Positions 21,055 to 33,024 of a DNA stretch of 64,000 nucleotides are shown piece after piece. The DNA comes from Sphaerulina vaccinii (taxonomy: Eukaryota > Ascomycota > Dothideomycetes > Mycosphaerellales > Mycosphaerellaceae): assembly GCA_022570795.1 (NCBI GenBank), contig JAKUDP010000008.1, positions 1,860,001 to 1,924,000 on the forward strand, in the 5' to 3' direction. A model generated the notes under the pieces. It made no database searches and was not told the DNA's origin. It saw nothing but the letters and a program-made list of their open reading frames with translations. The position numbers were made by a program, and so were the translations under genes. How positions within the stretch are numbered: position 1 is the stretch's first letter; each line of letters opens with the position of its first letter.

Positions 21055-23105
21055 CTAGTCGATCTTCAGAGACCCGTAGATACGATGGACGAAGATCCAG
21101 CATGCGAAGAAGCCGATCGAGCCTGTTACAGAAGTCAGCAAATAGCACCTCTCCAATCTCAGCATGAATGTACTCACCACTCAGTAAGAACCACAGAAAG
21201 CTCAGAACTATCGAGTACCCAAGGTACAGCAGACTTCCGGTGAAACTGCTGAAGCTCAGCATTCTCGCCCAGTATAGTAAGCTGTATGCGAAGACGTAGC
21301 CCGCGCTAGCTCCACTGCTCGCAAAAGCTCTCCATTGCCAGTGATAGTTTTCTTGACAGAGCAAGAAGTATATCATGAGAATCGTGACCGATGCGGAGGT
21401 AGCGACCAGCAGACCAAAGCTGAGGAAGAGGAAGCCGAACATGTAGTAGACCCGGTTGCTCCAGAGTGAGTTCATGATGAAGTATAGCTCCACAAAGATC
21501 GCTCCGAAGGGTAAGACTCCGACCAAGAACATGCTTGGAACGAGTCGGAGATAGCCTTGACTTGGTGGGATCTGTCGAGGAATCTGATTCGTTCGAGTAG
21601 GCGCATCAGGAATAGGTTGACGGAAACCGAACCATGAGCCTGCGATGGATAGCGGTACAGAGATGACAAACCAAATACCGACGATGACGAGCATTGTGGT
21701 GAAAGGTACTGCTCCTGAAGATCGTCGCGCCCAGACGAAGAGATTGAGGAGGAAGAATATGGCGAAGACGACGGCCGGTACTGCGGATGGGATGAAGACG
21801 AAGAGTTGCTTCCACTTCTCTCCACCGAACGACTTGTAGACTCGTGCACCTGCGTAGCCACCCACGCAGCCGAATACTGTGTAGAGGAGGATCATGACAG
21901 TCGCGAGACTACCGCGATTGCTTGGCGAGAGAAAGCCGACCACTGCGAAGATGATCGTGAAGCCGGCCATCATGAAGAGTTGAGCACCGTTGCCGACCAG
22001 GACTGAGAGTGCAAGGGAGTGCTTTGGTGGACGGAAGACATCGCCGTGGACTAGTTTCCAGCCGCTGTCATCGTGCACACCATCCTCGACGCTGGTATCG
22101 TTAAGGTCGTCGAGATTGATCTGGTCAAGCCTGTTGTATCGGGCGATGTCCTTCCTGAGCGTCCTGACGAGGATGGTGCTGACCATGCCGACCAAGAACA
22201 TGACAATGACAGCGCTGTTGATCAACGAGAACCAGTGGATCTTCGGGTCGAAGACATGTAGGTATTTGTCCCATCTCGTGGCAAACGAGGTCGAAGAGGG
22301 TCTCCAGTAGACACTGTACGTCCACGTCACATGCGTTGTTGCGCCGTCCTTGTCGTTCAGTATGAGTGGTGCCCCTCCACGCTTCCCGCACTCTGCTTTC
22401 ATGTCGTCGCCCGTGCCAATTCTCTTGGAGTCCTTCCTCGAGTCTGGTTCCACCAGGATGCCCACTACTCTGTATTCATTCGCCCTTACAGCATGATAGT
22501 CGATCCAGATATCGTAGTGGTTGTTCAGCTGCGGCCTTTCGTTGACCACATCTCCTAGCACGAAACCTGGCTGATAGAATTCAGAGTCCGTGTTAGGATC
22601 TCTGTACGCCTGTGCAGCAGGTAGGCCGTCGATCAGCCAGTTCACAATATAATCCTGCTGGATCCGACGATTGACGAACTTGGCATCAGTGTCCTTGAAC
22701 TCAACCTCGTTGCATACTGCCTGACAGGTTTCGTTCACTTCCATGCGCAGCTGGAAGGGAGAGGTGAGGATTCTGTCGCCGAACAGTATGCTCCCCAGCG
22801 ACTCTGATATATGTTTCGGACCATCTTTCGGTGCGCAGAAGTGGAAACTCGGATGGTAGTAGTCAAAGGAGAAGGCTGACTTGACTGAGTTGTCGCGTTG
22901 GGATTGCGAGGGCGAGAGGTGGTTGACGGTGAGTGGAACGAGGTCGCCGTGTTTGTAGTTGGTCGGAGTGATGCCTATATCTTGTTAGAGAGAGTGTAAC
23001 GCATTGTATGTTCATGTCTGGTATACCTGGGAGGTAGAAGGCTTGAGCTACTGGAGCTGACACCAATGCCACCAGCAATGCTGCTGGCAGCTCATGGAGG
23101 CGCAT
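21055..23105 (-). CDS. TM9 superfamily (nonaspanin/EMP70) endomembrane protein
   Basis: Three exons, 23027-23105, 21178-22974 and 21055-21122, join in phase to give 647 residues, the usual length for the family. Exon 1 is a signal peptide (MRLHELPAALLVALVSAPVA) ending FYLPG, typical of the mature start of nonaspanins. A lumenal domain of about 250 residues contains YDIWIDYHAV and VVGILVEPDSRK. Nine membrane segments follow, with HGDVFRPPKHSLALSVLVG just before the second. The last small exon restores a C-terminus ending SLKID, a Golgi-retention type KxD signal. Nonaspanins act in Golgi/endosome sorting, metal homeostasis and adhesion. Introns are 52 and 55 nt. Confidence 0.93.
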
Positions 23106-23873
23106 CGTTTGCAGGTCAGGACGAGCTTGTCGTCACAGTCGTCGACCTTTCCTCCTAGCAAATAGCGTTGTCCTGTTGTTCAGTCGCAATGGACGGATGT
23201 TCTCGAGTGAAGCGTCGTAAGCTTGGCAGCACAAGACGAACGGGAGAAGCCTTCGAACTGGAAGACATGGCTACCATTCGACACGTTGTCACACGAAAGA
23301 GGATGGGTAACTACCAGTGACGCTATTGGGCTACCAATGAGGTACCATGCCATGCCGTGAAATAAGATATGGGCAGGCAAACGTATGGCTTAAGGAAACC
23401 TTCCACTCAGCTGTACCCGGGTACTGAGAAGTATAACGCGTTTTTGCTAACCATCGTAAAACAAAAGGTGAAGCTCCTGCCTTGCTGACAGATTTCTTCA
23501 AGATAGTAGACTCTACTCGAATAGACATCTTCGTTGCGGGAGCAAAGCAGCGCAGGGGCGCTCTACAGGCGATCAGAATATGTGCAGGAGGGCACGCGTC
23601 TCGCAGAGGTGCTCAAGAGCATAGTCAATACTGAGGACACACACGATGAGCTACAATGCAGGAGATTTGGTCTCGACGGCCCGACGACAGAGAATACCGT
23701 AGAGTGGATGTGGATGAATTGGTCTCTTTGATGGTCGCCTGGGAGAGGCCAGCAATGCTTGGATACAGGCCCACTATGCTACCAGAGTCTGGAAGAAGCC
23801 ACCTTGATCTGATCTTCTCAATCTTCCTCTTGGACTGACGTGGAACGAAATTCGCACTATACACACGCGCAAG
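23106..23873. other. Divergent intergenic region, no gene seen
   Basis: The promoters of the TM9 and 2EXR genes presumably lie here. Short frames (for example 23534-23731 + and 23625-23864 -) show no protein features. Confidence 0.45.
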
Positions 23874-24614
23874 ATGGACCGATCTACAGCGCAGTCATTA
23901 AGCTCCAACATGACCACTTCCACCCTCTGCAATCTTCCTGCCGAAATCCGCAACCAGATCTGGGAACTTGTCCTCATCGACCCGCAGCCTATACCTATTG
24001 CCGCCGCTCTGGTCGGAAGCAGATATCTCAAGTACCAGCATCGCGTAGCCCTCTTGGCCACCTGCAGGCAGATACGATCAGAGTGTATAAAGATTTACTA
24101 CCACAACAACACATTCGAGATAGTACCGGCCGTATGGTCTCGCCAACATCAGTTTTTTGTAGGAATTGAACTGCGAAGATTTCTGGCTAGCATGGATGAG
24201 ATTGCAAGGTCGGCTTTAAGCAGGAACGTACTCATCTCGTTCGAGCAACCCTACTTCTGTGACCAGGGTTTGGATAGCGCTCGACCTTGTCCCCGCCGTT
24301 GCTCACACTTGGAGGCATCATTGGCCGATGCACTGCGATCTCTGGCATGTGCGCCCTTCGAACTCCGTGGGCTACGCTGCGATATTTCCATCACGCAGAA
24401 TAATCTGGGTTGCGATACAACGGCTAGATCTCTCGTTCTGGACCTTGAAGCACCGCGGAGCTGGCTCAGACATGTCCAAGCGGTATTACAAGAGTGCAGT
24501 ACTCACGAAGGCGGTGATAATTGGAGAACGGACCTGGCCGATTGCGACAATCGGGCTGTATATCATGTTTATCAGGCTTTGCGACTGATCGAACATGAAG
24601 TAACGTTCAGCTGA
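23874..24614 (+). CDS. 2EXR-domain protein
   Basis: A single exon encodes 246 residues. Near the N-terminus LCNLPAEIRNQIWELVL, followed by VALLATCRQIRSECIKIYY, matches the 2EXR domain common in filamentous fungi, a short helical module of unknown role often seen in large lineage-specific families. The remainder has a Cys-rich patch (CDQGLDSARPCPRRCSHLEA) and no membrane segment. The ATG at 23874 is used; a second in-frame ATG 12 codons in (MTTSTLCNLP) is also possible. It belongs to the accessory gene complement, and no function can be assigned. Confidence 0.78.
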   Translation: MDRSTAQSLSSNMTTSTLCNLPAEIRNQIWELVLIDPQPIPIAAALVGSRYLKYQHRVALLATCRQIRSECIKIYYHNNTFEIVPAVWSRQHQFFVGIELRRFLASMDEIARSALSRNVLISFEQPYFCDQGLDSARPCPRRCSHLEASLADALRSLACAPFELRGLRCDISITQNNLGCDTTARSLVLDLEAPRSWLRHVQAVLQECSTHEGGDNWRTDLADCDNRAVYHVYQALRLIEHEVTFS

Positions 24615-25230
24615 TACAGTCAAGGCCGACTCATGGATACATGTTCAGGTTTCGCCATCTATGCAGTCGCTTGGACTACTTGGGCATAGATATCGGAAGT
24701 GGTCGAACGGAGCCCTCTAGAAGTTTGGGTCGTTGTGATTATCTTGAACTTCAGAGTGCCAGAGCAGTCTACCATGCGTCGAGACTAGAGAAGCTGCTCG
24801 GTGCGCTGATGCCCTCACTTGGGCAGAAGATACCGACAGCATATATGACCGGATCGAGGTGGCTGGACGGGCATTCGGTGTGCTTGACAGTTAATTTTCC
24901 ATATGCTCAATTCGGCATCGCCCAATGTCGGACAGCTCAGTTCCATCGTGTCCGCAGTGCAGGAGACTAGAATCACGGTAAATCAGGACTGCCATACTCG
25001 CGTCAGATGAGGTGATTTTGAGAGGGGCAGGAAACAACGACGACCGCTGACATCATTCAATCCGTGGTGGGGCCTTTCATCCATAAACATGATGAACAAC
25101 ATCGCACTCTTCGATGACAACTTGACACTTCTTTCATCTGACACTTCACACTGGTAAGTCATCTCTGCCTCACTCTCCTGATCTCGAGCAACTTTCCAAA
25201 GTCGGAGTACTGTCAACTCCATCTGAGAAG
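24615..25230. other. Intergenic, no supported gene
   Basis: A plus-strand frame at 24641-24970 (109 codons) follows the 2EXR gene but has no recognisable motif, and I do not support it as a gene. Confidence 0.4.
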
Positions 25231-26130
25231 ATGTCCGCCGCCATTTGCTCTCGCCTCACGAGAACTACACCAGCCACCATTCGAAGGACGTGTTTACCTC
25301 AAACATTCAGACTGACATCGTTTCTTCCCAGAAACTCGACTTCCTCATATTACCAAACGATACCGAAAATGTCTTTCAGCAACGCAAACACCGGTTCCAA
25401 GGAGGCTGACCCATACACCTCGAAGAATGCATCCGAGCCATCATTGAAGGAGAAGGTGGAGGACCTGAAGACGTTCATCGACACGACTAAGTTCTGCCTG
25501 CTCACGACGAAGAACACGGATGGTCTGCTTGTAAGCAGAGCTATGGCTCTTGCCGCGAAGGTGGGTACACAATCATACTGCAGGCTTGGAAGAACAGACT
25601 CCGTGTGGCCGAAGAGAAGCTGGTAGCAGCAAACAGAGTAGAGCATCTACTGGAAGGAGAATGTGACTGACAACATTGGTGAACAGGAGGGCAACGGCGT
25701 CGACCTCATCTTCCACACCAACACCGAGTCCGGCAAGACCGACGACCTAGACGCCAACTCGCAAATCAACGTCGGCTTCCTCAACAACTCTGGCGAGTGG
25801 GCCTCGTTCTCCGGACCAGCAAGTGTCGAGACGGATCGCGCCAAGGTTCGCGAGTACTACTCTCCTTCACTGAAGGCATGGCTCGGAGATCTCGGTGATG
25901 GCAAGCACGATGGTGGCCCAGAGGACCCAAGGATCGGCCTCATCAAGATCAAGACGAGCACTGTCACATATGCCACGGCTTCGAAGAACGTCGTCACAAG
26001 CACCATTGAGGTGGTAAAGGGTGCCATCACGGGCCAGACTGCTTCTGTCAACAAGCTCCGACACCTGACCGAGAGCGAAATCCAGCAATGTAGGCGGAAC
26101 CCATCTGATACTGTATCCTCCAAGCTCTAA
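25231..26130 (+). CDS. bli-3: BLI-3-like pyridoxamine 5'-phosphate oxidase-fold protein
   Basis: Exons 25231-25560 and 25687-26130 join in phase 0 to give 257 residues. The core begins MSFSNANTGSKEADPYTSKN, characteristic of the fungal BLI-3 (blue-light-induced) family. It continues with a flavin-binding split-barrel pattern (FCLLTTKNTDGLLVSRAMA, then DLIFHTNTESGKTDDL, then WASFSGPA). An N-terminal extension of about 46 residues rich in Arg, Thr and Ser precedes that ATG and would suit a mitochondrial presequence; the inner ATG at 25369 would give a cytosolic form. Neurospora BLI-3 is light induced; no light-response element was identified here. The 126-nt intron is longer than most in the window. 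Confidence 0.88.
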
Positions 26131-26751
26131 GCTGACCATGGTACCAGGGCGCTCTTCGTAGATGTGTGTGTACATTCCGAGAAGGAGAGAGAATGACTCC
26201 AGGAAAAGATGCTACCAGCTGTAGCTAAGAAGGCTTCATATAGCCAATTCATGATACAATGTTCACAGAAGACACTGCTTCTCCCGACTTCTCATCGAGA
26301 TGTCGTTGCACACCTTGTTCGTAGAGCCAGGTCACCCTAGCCTGCTACCATGCCTCCTCGGTGTGCCTAGTGTTCGTGAGTATGGCAGGCGATTTCCAGC
26401 TTCCCGTGGCTGGCGTTCAGCTTGGGCATACAATATCGGACCGTGGAGCCTAGCCTGGCCTGCAATGCTGCGCGTGAGTGTGCCTCCGAGACCTGACATG
26501 AAAAAAGAAGGATTCGAAGGAACAGGAAGGAGCGCGCAAAAGCGAGCCAAGAAACGCCCCACTTTTCAGCATGGGTCTTATCAGCTGCGTTTCTTCCTTA
26601 AGGTACAACTTCGTGCTTCTTCATCACTAATCACTTCATCACTTCATCAACAACTCAACCGAACCACAAAGGTCAATATGAAGGCGCTATCGAACGATTG
26701 GGGCGATCGTCAAGGATGATTTGCAATTTAAACGCTTCAATACATGCGCAT
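26131..26751. other. Intergenic, no gene seen
   Basis: This stretch lies between convergent gene ends. The plus-strand frame at 26300-26719 has poor protein character and no family signature. Confidence 0.4.
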
Positions 26752-27479
26752 CTACTGCTCCTGCCAGTCTAGTTGCAATCGACCTTCGGCAGCCTCATAA
26801 TCGGACAATCGCTGCAGGACCTCCCGAGCAGTGCTCGCCTCTGCCATGATGCTCGAATTGCCTTTCGCGACGAACCCAGTACCAACAGCCTTCTTCACCC
26901 ACTGAAGCAAGCCGTCCCAGTAGCCTTCGATATTGAAGAGTACCACAGGCTTATCATGGATCCCAAGCTGATTCCAGGTCACGATCTCCATGAGCTCCTC
27001 CAGTGTACCATATCCTCCGCTCAGCGCGACGAAACCACTCCCTGGTCCACCTGCAAGAACCTCATCTACCATGGTCCTCTTCCTTGTATGCATGTCTGGC
27101 ACCACAGTTGTCTTGCCGAACTTGGCTTCATCATTCTTCTTCTGCTCTTTCTCTCCATTCTCGGCGATCTCATCCTTTCGCTCGAATGCCTGAAGAGCAT
27201 CTGGTATTATTCCATGGACAGCTTCAGGACCTGAGAGGCGTACAAGCTCCTTCGCGATCTCCCCCATCAGGCCTGTGGTTCCCCCTCCATATACCAGCTT
27301 GATGCCATTCTTGTGGAATCCTTGTGCGAGATCATGAGCAGATTTCAGGTATTCTGGAGAGTTACCTGCAGAGGTGCCGCAACTGGAAAGTATCAGCAGT
27401 TGAATCCTAGGTAAGAGCAATCTTCGACTCACAAGACACAGACCACGGGCGCCTTTGGGCTGTCTGCTACTGATCCCAT
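26752..27479 (-). CDS. LOG-family phosphoribohydrolase (lysine decarboxylase-like fold)
   Basis: A short first exon (27433-27479) encodes MGSVADSPKAPVVCVF and joins across a 50-nt intron to 26752-27382, giving 225 residues. The joined N-terminus reads VCVFCGTSAGN, the classic LOG nucleotide-binding start. Downstream motifs are GGGTTGLMGEIA, then MHTRKRTMVDE, then SGGYGTLEELMEI, where the first Pro of the usual PGGxGTxxE is Ser. LOG enzymes release active cytokinin bases from riboside 5'-monophosphates; fungal relatives may act on other nucleotides. No isopentenyltransferase gene is nearby. The protein is soluble, with no targeting signal. Confidence 0.9.
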
Positions 27480-28137
27480 ACTTGCAACTGAGCTATATTG
27501 GTCGTCTGGCTGCGGATATCGTATCACCGGGATAAGTTGTGCACATTGGAAGCTCAGCAGCAGAGAGACGCTCTTTTGCTGTTGGCACTGCACCACTCGG
27601 CATCATGATGCATGTGCAAATGCATAGGATCTGGTTGAGGCATTACAGGTACCAAACTTAGCCACACAGCTGGGTAAGTGCTTTGGCTTCTCTCGGCAGG
27701 CTGTCGGTAAACCATAGATTTGCTCTTAGCTCGACGATCTGGACATTCCTCTTCCGGAGATGGCGCAACTTTTTGGAAGCGTAAACGGGCGAGGGTTCAA
27801 CTAAGACGCTTCATGACCTCACCTACCAAGCACGAACAGCACATCGAAAAAGCGTGTCTTCATATCAGATCGCAACATGACGAGTGCGCACCCTAGACAA
27901 CGCCATCTTCCCCAGCTGTTGAGCCACTAGTCCTAAGAGTCGGAGCGCAGACTCATGACATACAACCATGTTATGATGATCTTACATACGAGATTCACAA
28001 AGCGGCAGACCGCAAAGACGTAAGTATGTTGTCTCAAACTCCTCGTTGCACCTTTCACTGCCCCAGGTATACTATCGAGTAGCCTGGAGTTGAGCTCTCA
28101 GCTATGTCCTTTGTCTAGACCCTCACATACAGAAACG
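27480..28137. other. Divergent intergenic region, no gene seen
   Basis: This 658-bp spacer separates the LOG and MCT genes and presumably holds both promoters. No repeat, RNA gene or coding frame was recognised. Confidence 0.45.
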
Positions 28138-29574
28138 ATGTCGACCACATCTTCGAAACCACCCAGGACGAATTCAAATGAAGACCAATCGCCTGACGAG
28201 CACAAATCTCTATCCGAAAAGAGCGATCATGCAGAAGACGGACATCCATCACATCTATCAGATGAAGAACGCGGCATCAGCAAAGAGAATACTGAAGGCC
28301 CTGATGTCTCAAAGGACGAAGAAGGCAACACATATCCGGAAGGAGGTTTGCAAGCCTGGCTGGTGGTAGTGGGAGCATTTAGTGGGATGATGGCTTGCTT
28401 CGGATACATGAATACTGTGGGCACCTATCAAGCATATCTTGCTATGAACCAACTCTCCAATTACTCCGAGTCGACAATCGGCTGGATCTTCTCGGTCTAT
28501 ATCTTTCTGTCGTTCGGGGCGGGTGTTCAGGTCGGACCATTCTTCGATAAACACGGCCCATTCTGGCTGGTTGTCACCGGATCGATTAGTCTGCTCCTGA
28601 GCGTCATGTTGCTAGGAGTATGTACGCAATACTGGCACTTCATGCTCGTCTTTGGTGTGCTTGGAGGACTCGGCACTGCCATGATCTTCACGCCTGCTGT
28701 ATCGTCAGTTGGACACTGGTTCTTGCGTGGCAGAGCCAACGCAACTGGAATCGCAACATGTGGTGGAGCGCTTGGCGGAGTCATCTTTCCATTGATGCTG
28801 CAGGATCTCTTCCCAAAAGTCGGCTGGGCTTGGGCGACGAGGATCCAAGGCTTTACCTATATCATCCTGCTTCTCGTTGCCATCCTACTACTACGCGCCC
28901 GGCTTCCACCGCGACCTGGAGGAAGTGCTTGGCCGGATGTGAGAGTATTCAAGGATCTCCCTTTCGCGCTCGTCACAGCAGGTGCATACTTTCTCGAATG
29001 GGGCTTGTTCATCCCAGTGGCATATATAACGTCCTACGCACTGGAGACAAATGGTGTCATCGCGCCGACATTCGCATATCAGCTCCTGGCCATCTTCAAC
29101 GCAGGATCTTTCTTTGGTAGATGGGCACCCGGATACATCGCAGACAAACTAGGTCGCTTCAACACACAAATCGTGGCAGTATTCCTATGCGCGGCTTCTG
29201 CACTCGGTCTGTGGCTTCCTGCTACAGTGTATGCCAGCGATACTGGTGCTTCTCGGCAGACAATCCTTGGACTTACCATTGTCTTCGCGGCTCTAATGGG
29301 TTTTGCCAGTGGCTCGAACATCAGTTTGACGCCAGTCTGCGTCGGTATGCTGTGTCCTACCAAGGAGTATGGCCGGTACATCGCCACAACCTATACCATA
29401 GTTTCGCTTGGATGTCTTACAGGCTTACCAATCGCTGGAGCGTTGGTCTCGGCAACTGGGGGTTCGTATTGGGCAGTTGCCTTATTCACAGGTGGCTGCT
29501 ATATATGTGGCTTGTGCTGTTTCGTTGCAGTCAGAGTTATGAAAGCTGGATGGGACATCAGAGTTATTTACTAA
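28138..29574 (+). CDS. MFS transporter, monocarboxylate-porter (MCT/MCH) type
   Basis: A single exon encodes 478 residues from the ATG at 28138 (MSTTSSKPPRTNSNEDQSPD). A polar acidic head of about 75 residues leads into YPEGGLQAWLVVVGAFSGMM, the signature first helix of fungal MCT-type MFS proteins. Twelve membrane segments are visible, with the loop motif FDKHGPFWLV and the second-half motif GYIADKLGRFN. Relatives in yeast include riboflavin and monocarboxylate-like transporters (MCH family), but the substrate is not predictable. The frame stays open a little upstream without an ATG. It is convergent with the siderophore transporter gene. Confidence 0.88.
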   Translation: MSTTSSKPPRTNSNEDQSPDEHKSLSEKSDHAEDGHPSHLSDEERGISKENTEGPDVSKDEEGNTYPEGGLQAWLVVVGAFSGMMACFGYMNTVGTYQAYLAMNQLSNYSESTIGWIFSVYIFLSFGAGVQVGPFFDKHGPFWLVVTGSISLLLSVMLLGVCTQYWHFMLVFGVLGGLGTAMIFTPAVSSVGHWFLRGRANATGIATCGGALGGVIFPLMLQDLFPKVGWAWATRIQGFTYIILLLVAILLLRARLPPRPGGSAWPDVRVFKDLPFALVTAGAYFLEWGLFIPVAYITSYALETNGVIAPTFAYQLLAIFNAGSFFGRWAPGYIADKLGRFNTQIVAVFLCAASALGLWLPATVYASDTGASRQTILGLTIVFAALMGFASGSNISLTPVCVGMLCPTKEYGRYIATTYTIVSLGCLTGLPIAGALVSATGGSYWAVALFTGGCYICGLCCFVAVRVMKAGWDIRVIY

Positions 29575-30227
29575 TGTGGTCCAACAATGCACCTTATTGT
29601 TGCGAGTTAACCCGAGGCTTGAGTGCCAACACATTGGCGCATTTGGCTTCAGTGCAATCATTCTCATAGGCTTTCGGGCTTTCATGCACGACACAATCTC
29701 GGTCTGTCCTTCTTAATAAACAGCTTATGTGGAAACATCGTCCAATCGAGAGGTGTGACTAAGCAGAATCATGTCCGACATCGAAAAGTCTTCACTGTCG
29801 TAAATGCGGCCGCATTCACACCTCTCCACATCAACATCAACCACACCCGCCTTCACGTCCCCCTACCGAGGACAGATTATTTATCGCAGTCAGCAGGAGA
29901 TCCATGGGTAATCCATGACTGCACCCATGGGCTTGGCAATATTTTCACGATCCAAACCAGGATCACTGCTCGCAACGCGATAACAAACAGTGTACGCGTA
30001 CGAGTCTGGACCAGTTCGTTTGCTATTAAGTGTCCTCTTGCCCAACGGCTCGCCCTGGACCGACACATACTGCTCGTGGGCCGCAGTGCCATCATCTCAA
30101 TTCAGTGCGACTCGGCTCAAGCCCATCGAGTTCCGGACCATCATCTATATCTACTGCTTCTCGCAAGTTCTTTCCATCACTAGAAGAAAAGTCAGTACAG
30201 CAAATCAAGATATGGATATGGAGCCGT
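29575..30227. other. Intergenic between convergent transporter genes
   Basis: No gene is supported. The plus-strand frame at 29623-30183 has no hydrophobic or domain pattern. Confidence 0.45.
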
Positions 30228-32158
30228 TCACCGTAGCTTGTTGTCAGGCATGATCAGAGCGAGTATGACAGCCGGCAATGCCACATACAGCGCAACGACA
30301 GTCATATATCCTATGACGTCCGAGTACTACACGACAAGTTAGTCTTCGTGCTACACCTTGAAAGATCTGGAGAACACGCACCGCGGCGGCAACAGCAGTT
30401 CTTTCTTTGGACCCCCACTCTGGCAAGGTACCTGTAATGGAGTCGTATATGCCTTCGATCTCGGTTTCTGTGACGCCTGGACCCAAGTGCGTTCTTAGTT
30501 GGCCTTTCATGAAGGTGGTGTAGATTCCGCCAGCAACCGCAGACCCGATGCCTCCGCCCATGTGCGCCGCCATGGCGATCAGAGCTGTCACCTGCGCAAG
30601 CTCTGCATGAGGCACCATGATTTGGGCCGCGACGAACATGCTCGTCTCAAGAAATCCACTTCCGAGACCTTGGATCATCTGCGTGACGAACAACTCGAAA
30701 GTTGTGCCACTGTTAGTGCGCACTCGAATCATCATGCCATAGCCGAAAGCTCGAATCAGCGCTCCGCCCACACTCAGCCACTTGTACGATCTCAGACGAT
30801 ATATCAGCATACCGACAACGATACCCGTGCATAGTTGCGTGAGTCCACTGATGTACGACAAGTACATGGCAGTCCGTGCCGAGTAGTTGTGGGTCGCGAT
30901 TGACCACGCGAAGAGATATGTGTGCGTGATGCGATAGCCGCAGGCATCGACCGACATAACCAGAAATGCGACCATGATCGCTCGCATGTGGAAGTACGAG
31001 ACAGGTACTACCGGGTGACGAGCCACCAGAGCTTCATATACCACCAGGCATATCAATAGTATGAAGCCCAGAAGGATGAGGGTCCAGACCCAGGCCGATT
31101 TCCAGTGGTTGTGACTTTGCGCAGCCAGTGTGATAGGGAGAAGGATGCAACCAAAACCGGACGTCACCAACAGAGAGCCTCCAAGATCGATCTTAGAGCA
31201 GAAGCTCTTCAATGTGGTCCCTTGAGAAACCGCATAGCCAGCTTTTCTGGCCTTCCGCTGCAGGTGCAGCAGTGTTATCAACAGCAATGCTGCTCCAGCC
31301 GGCGTGATGAAGACAAACATACCATAGCCCCATCGCCAGCCAATGCCATCCTTCACCTTCTCGACGATGATGCCGGAAAGCCAGGTGATGATGATATATG
31401 GCGAGTACAGCAGGTTGCCTGCCAAGGCTCTTGAACGCATCGATGTGATATCCGAGACCACAATGAAGTCGAGAAGTGCGACTCCCGCTTGTCCAGTTAG
31501 GTAGCAAAGGGATCCGATTACGAAGCTTGCGAATCCGCCAGACATGGCGTGGATGATATACGAGATCATAAGGAGCGACACCATCACGCAATACGTCTCT
31601 CCTCTTCCTATCACATCGGACATCTTCGCAATAGGAATCTTTACGCTTGACGATACCAGCGATCCGATCACGTCGAGTGTGCCACCCATGGATAGGGCCT
31701 TAAATTCTGACATGGCATATGTCTCGTACGTGGCTGTGGTTGTGTTGTCCAGCTCACTACCAAACAAACATCAGAAAGAGCTATTTGAGATACGGAGGGA
31801 GATCTTACAATGTGACAATCATCACAGCCATACCGACGATCAAGCACCACTTGCCCCATTTGCCCCAGACGGCGACCACACCCTCCATGAGGGCAGCGCC
31901 CTCATACTCCTCATCGTCGAGCTTGGCATGATCGGAACCTTTCCGTTTGGCATTGGCTTCGACTCTGACATCGTCACTTTCGTCTAGACTAGTGACTTCG
32001 CTCTTGACACTATCCGGATCAAGAGCTGTCAGTTCGAAATCTGCGGCTTCATCTCTGGAATTTGAGTTAGCAGCTGGTCTCTAGGCAAGGAATGTCCCCG
32101 GCACTTACTGGAGCCGCTTATATCTTGTGTTCGAACGAGCTCCTTCCAGTTCAAGCAT
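30228..32158 (-). CDS. Siderophore-iron MFS transporter (SIT/ARN family)
   Basis: Four exons, 32109-32158, 31809-32054, 30382-31756 and 30228-30326, give 589 residues; introns are 52-55 nt. The N-terminus (MLELEGARSNTRYKRLQ, then ADFELTALDPDSV) is the acidic head typical of fungal SIT proteins. After WGKWCLIVGMAVMIV come family signatures: FELDNTTTATYETYAMSEF, then IGRGETYCVMVSLLMISYII, then YLTGQAGVALLDFIVVSDIT and GYGMFVFITPAG. The C-terminus ends IMPDNKLR. These plasma-membrane transporters import ferric hydroxamate siderophores by proton symport. Genes of this type are usually repressed by a GATA factor when iron is plentiful; no convincing site cluster was seen upstream. Confidence 0.93.
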
Positions 32159-32568
32159 GCTTAAAGCCGTGTTGCACTGCTCACATCATGCATCTGGAAG
32201 ACACGAAGTCGATGTGCAGAGTCTCACCAGACAAGGTGGCCTTGTTCACATCCTGGCGCTTTGTAGAACCTTGCTTCGATCCCGAAATAGCGTCAAGATC
32301 CTCAACACGCCGACAAAGTCAGCACTTTACTGGATCAAGACAACAATGAGGACTTCTGGATCTTGAACACGAGACATAGCGAGGGCGCATAAAGTTTCGA
32401 GTTTTTACTACAGGCTACACCATCAACGACTTGATCTCGCTGTTTCTTACACATGTGCCTTTCGACCGCCTCTTAGCTTAGCAATGTTTTCAGCGAATGC
32501 AAGCTCCCTGATCACCAGTGGTCGACGCGAAACAGGTGCGGTCTCCACAGAAGTCGTTGATCTGTTGG
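32159..32568. other. Promoter region of the siderophore transporter, no gene seen
   Basis: About 410 bp lies between two minus-strand genes. The small plus-strand frames at 32092-32366 overlap the transporter's first exons and are not supported. Confidence 0.45.
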
Positions 32569-33024
32569 CTAGAGCCGAAGCATTGATACTAGGAGCACGA
32601 TCTATCAGCGATGTAGTCGTGGAGCCAACTTAACAGTACACTTACCAGTGCAGTATAATCACTGGAGCAAATATAGCCTCCATTGGGGTCGACCTGAGAG
32701 CAGTCTGTTGGACCACGAGCCCTGTTTTTCTGACTGAAGCCAAACTGGCAGAAGCCTTGGTCCTGGTTGGCGCGGCAGTCACCATAGTCGCAGTACTGAG
32801 AGTCCACCTTGCCAGGGTTGTGGCCAGGCTGGCAGTAGGAGACAGTGCTTCCATCTGGACTGCAGACCTGTTCAGAGGAATCAGCACATCAAAGATGATC
32901 AGCTCTATGCAGTGGCTCATCATACATATCCGAAACCACTTTGCAGCTGGTAGCAGTCTGTGAACTGGGACATGCCTCCAACTGCGAATGACGCAGCCAC
33001 GAGGGCGATCTGACGAAGGTGCAT
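32569..33024 (-). CDS. Small secreted cysteine-rich protein, eight cysteines
   Basis: Exon 1 (32926-33024) encodes MHLRQIALVAASFAVGGMSQ, a clear signal peptide, then FTDCYQLQSGFGY. Exon 2 (32646-32867) follows across a 58-nt intron. The mature part has eight cysteines in about 85 residues, with QYCDYGDC and TDCSQVDPNGGYIC, enough for four disulphides. The 3' end is uncertain. A consensus GTAAGT at 32645 with TAG at 32602 predicts a 44-nt intron and a tail ending SMLRL (117 residues, stop at 32569). Without splicing the frame ends SCS at 32589 (125 residues). It looks like an apoplastic small secreted protein; any effector role is inference from size, signal and cysteine content. Confidence 0.72.
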
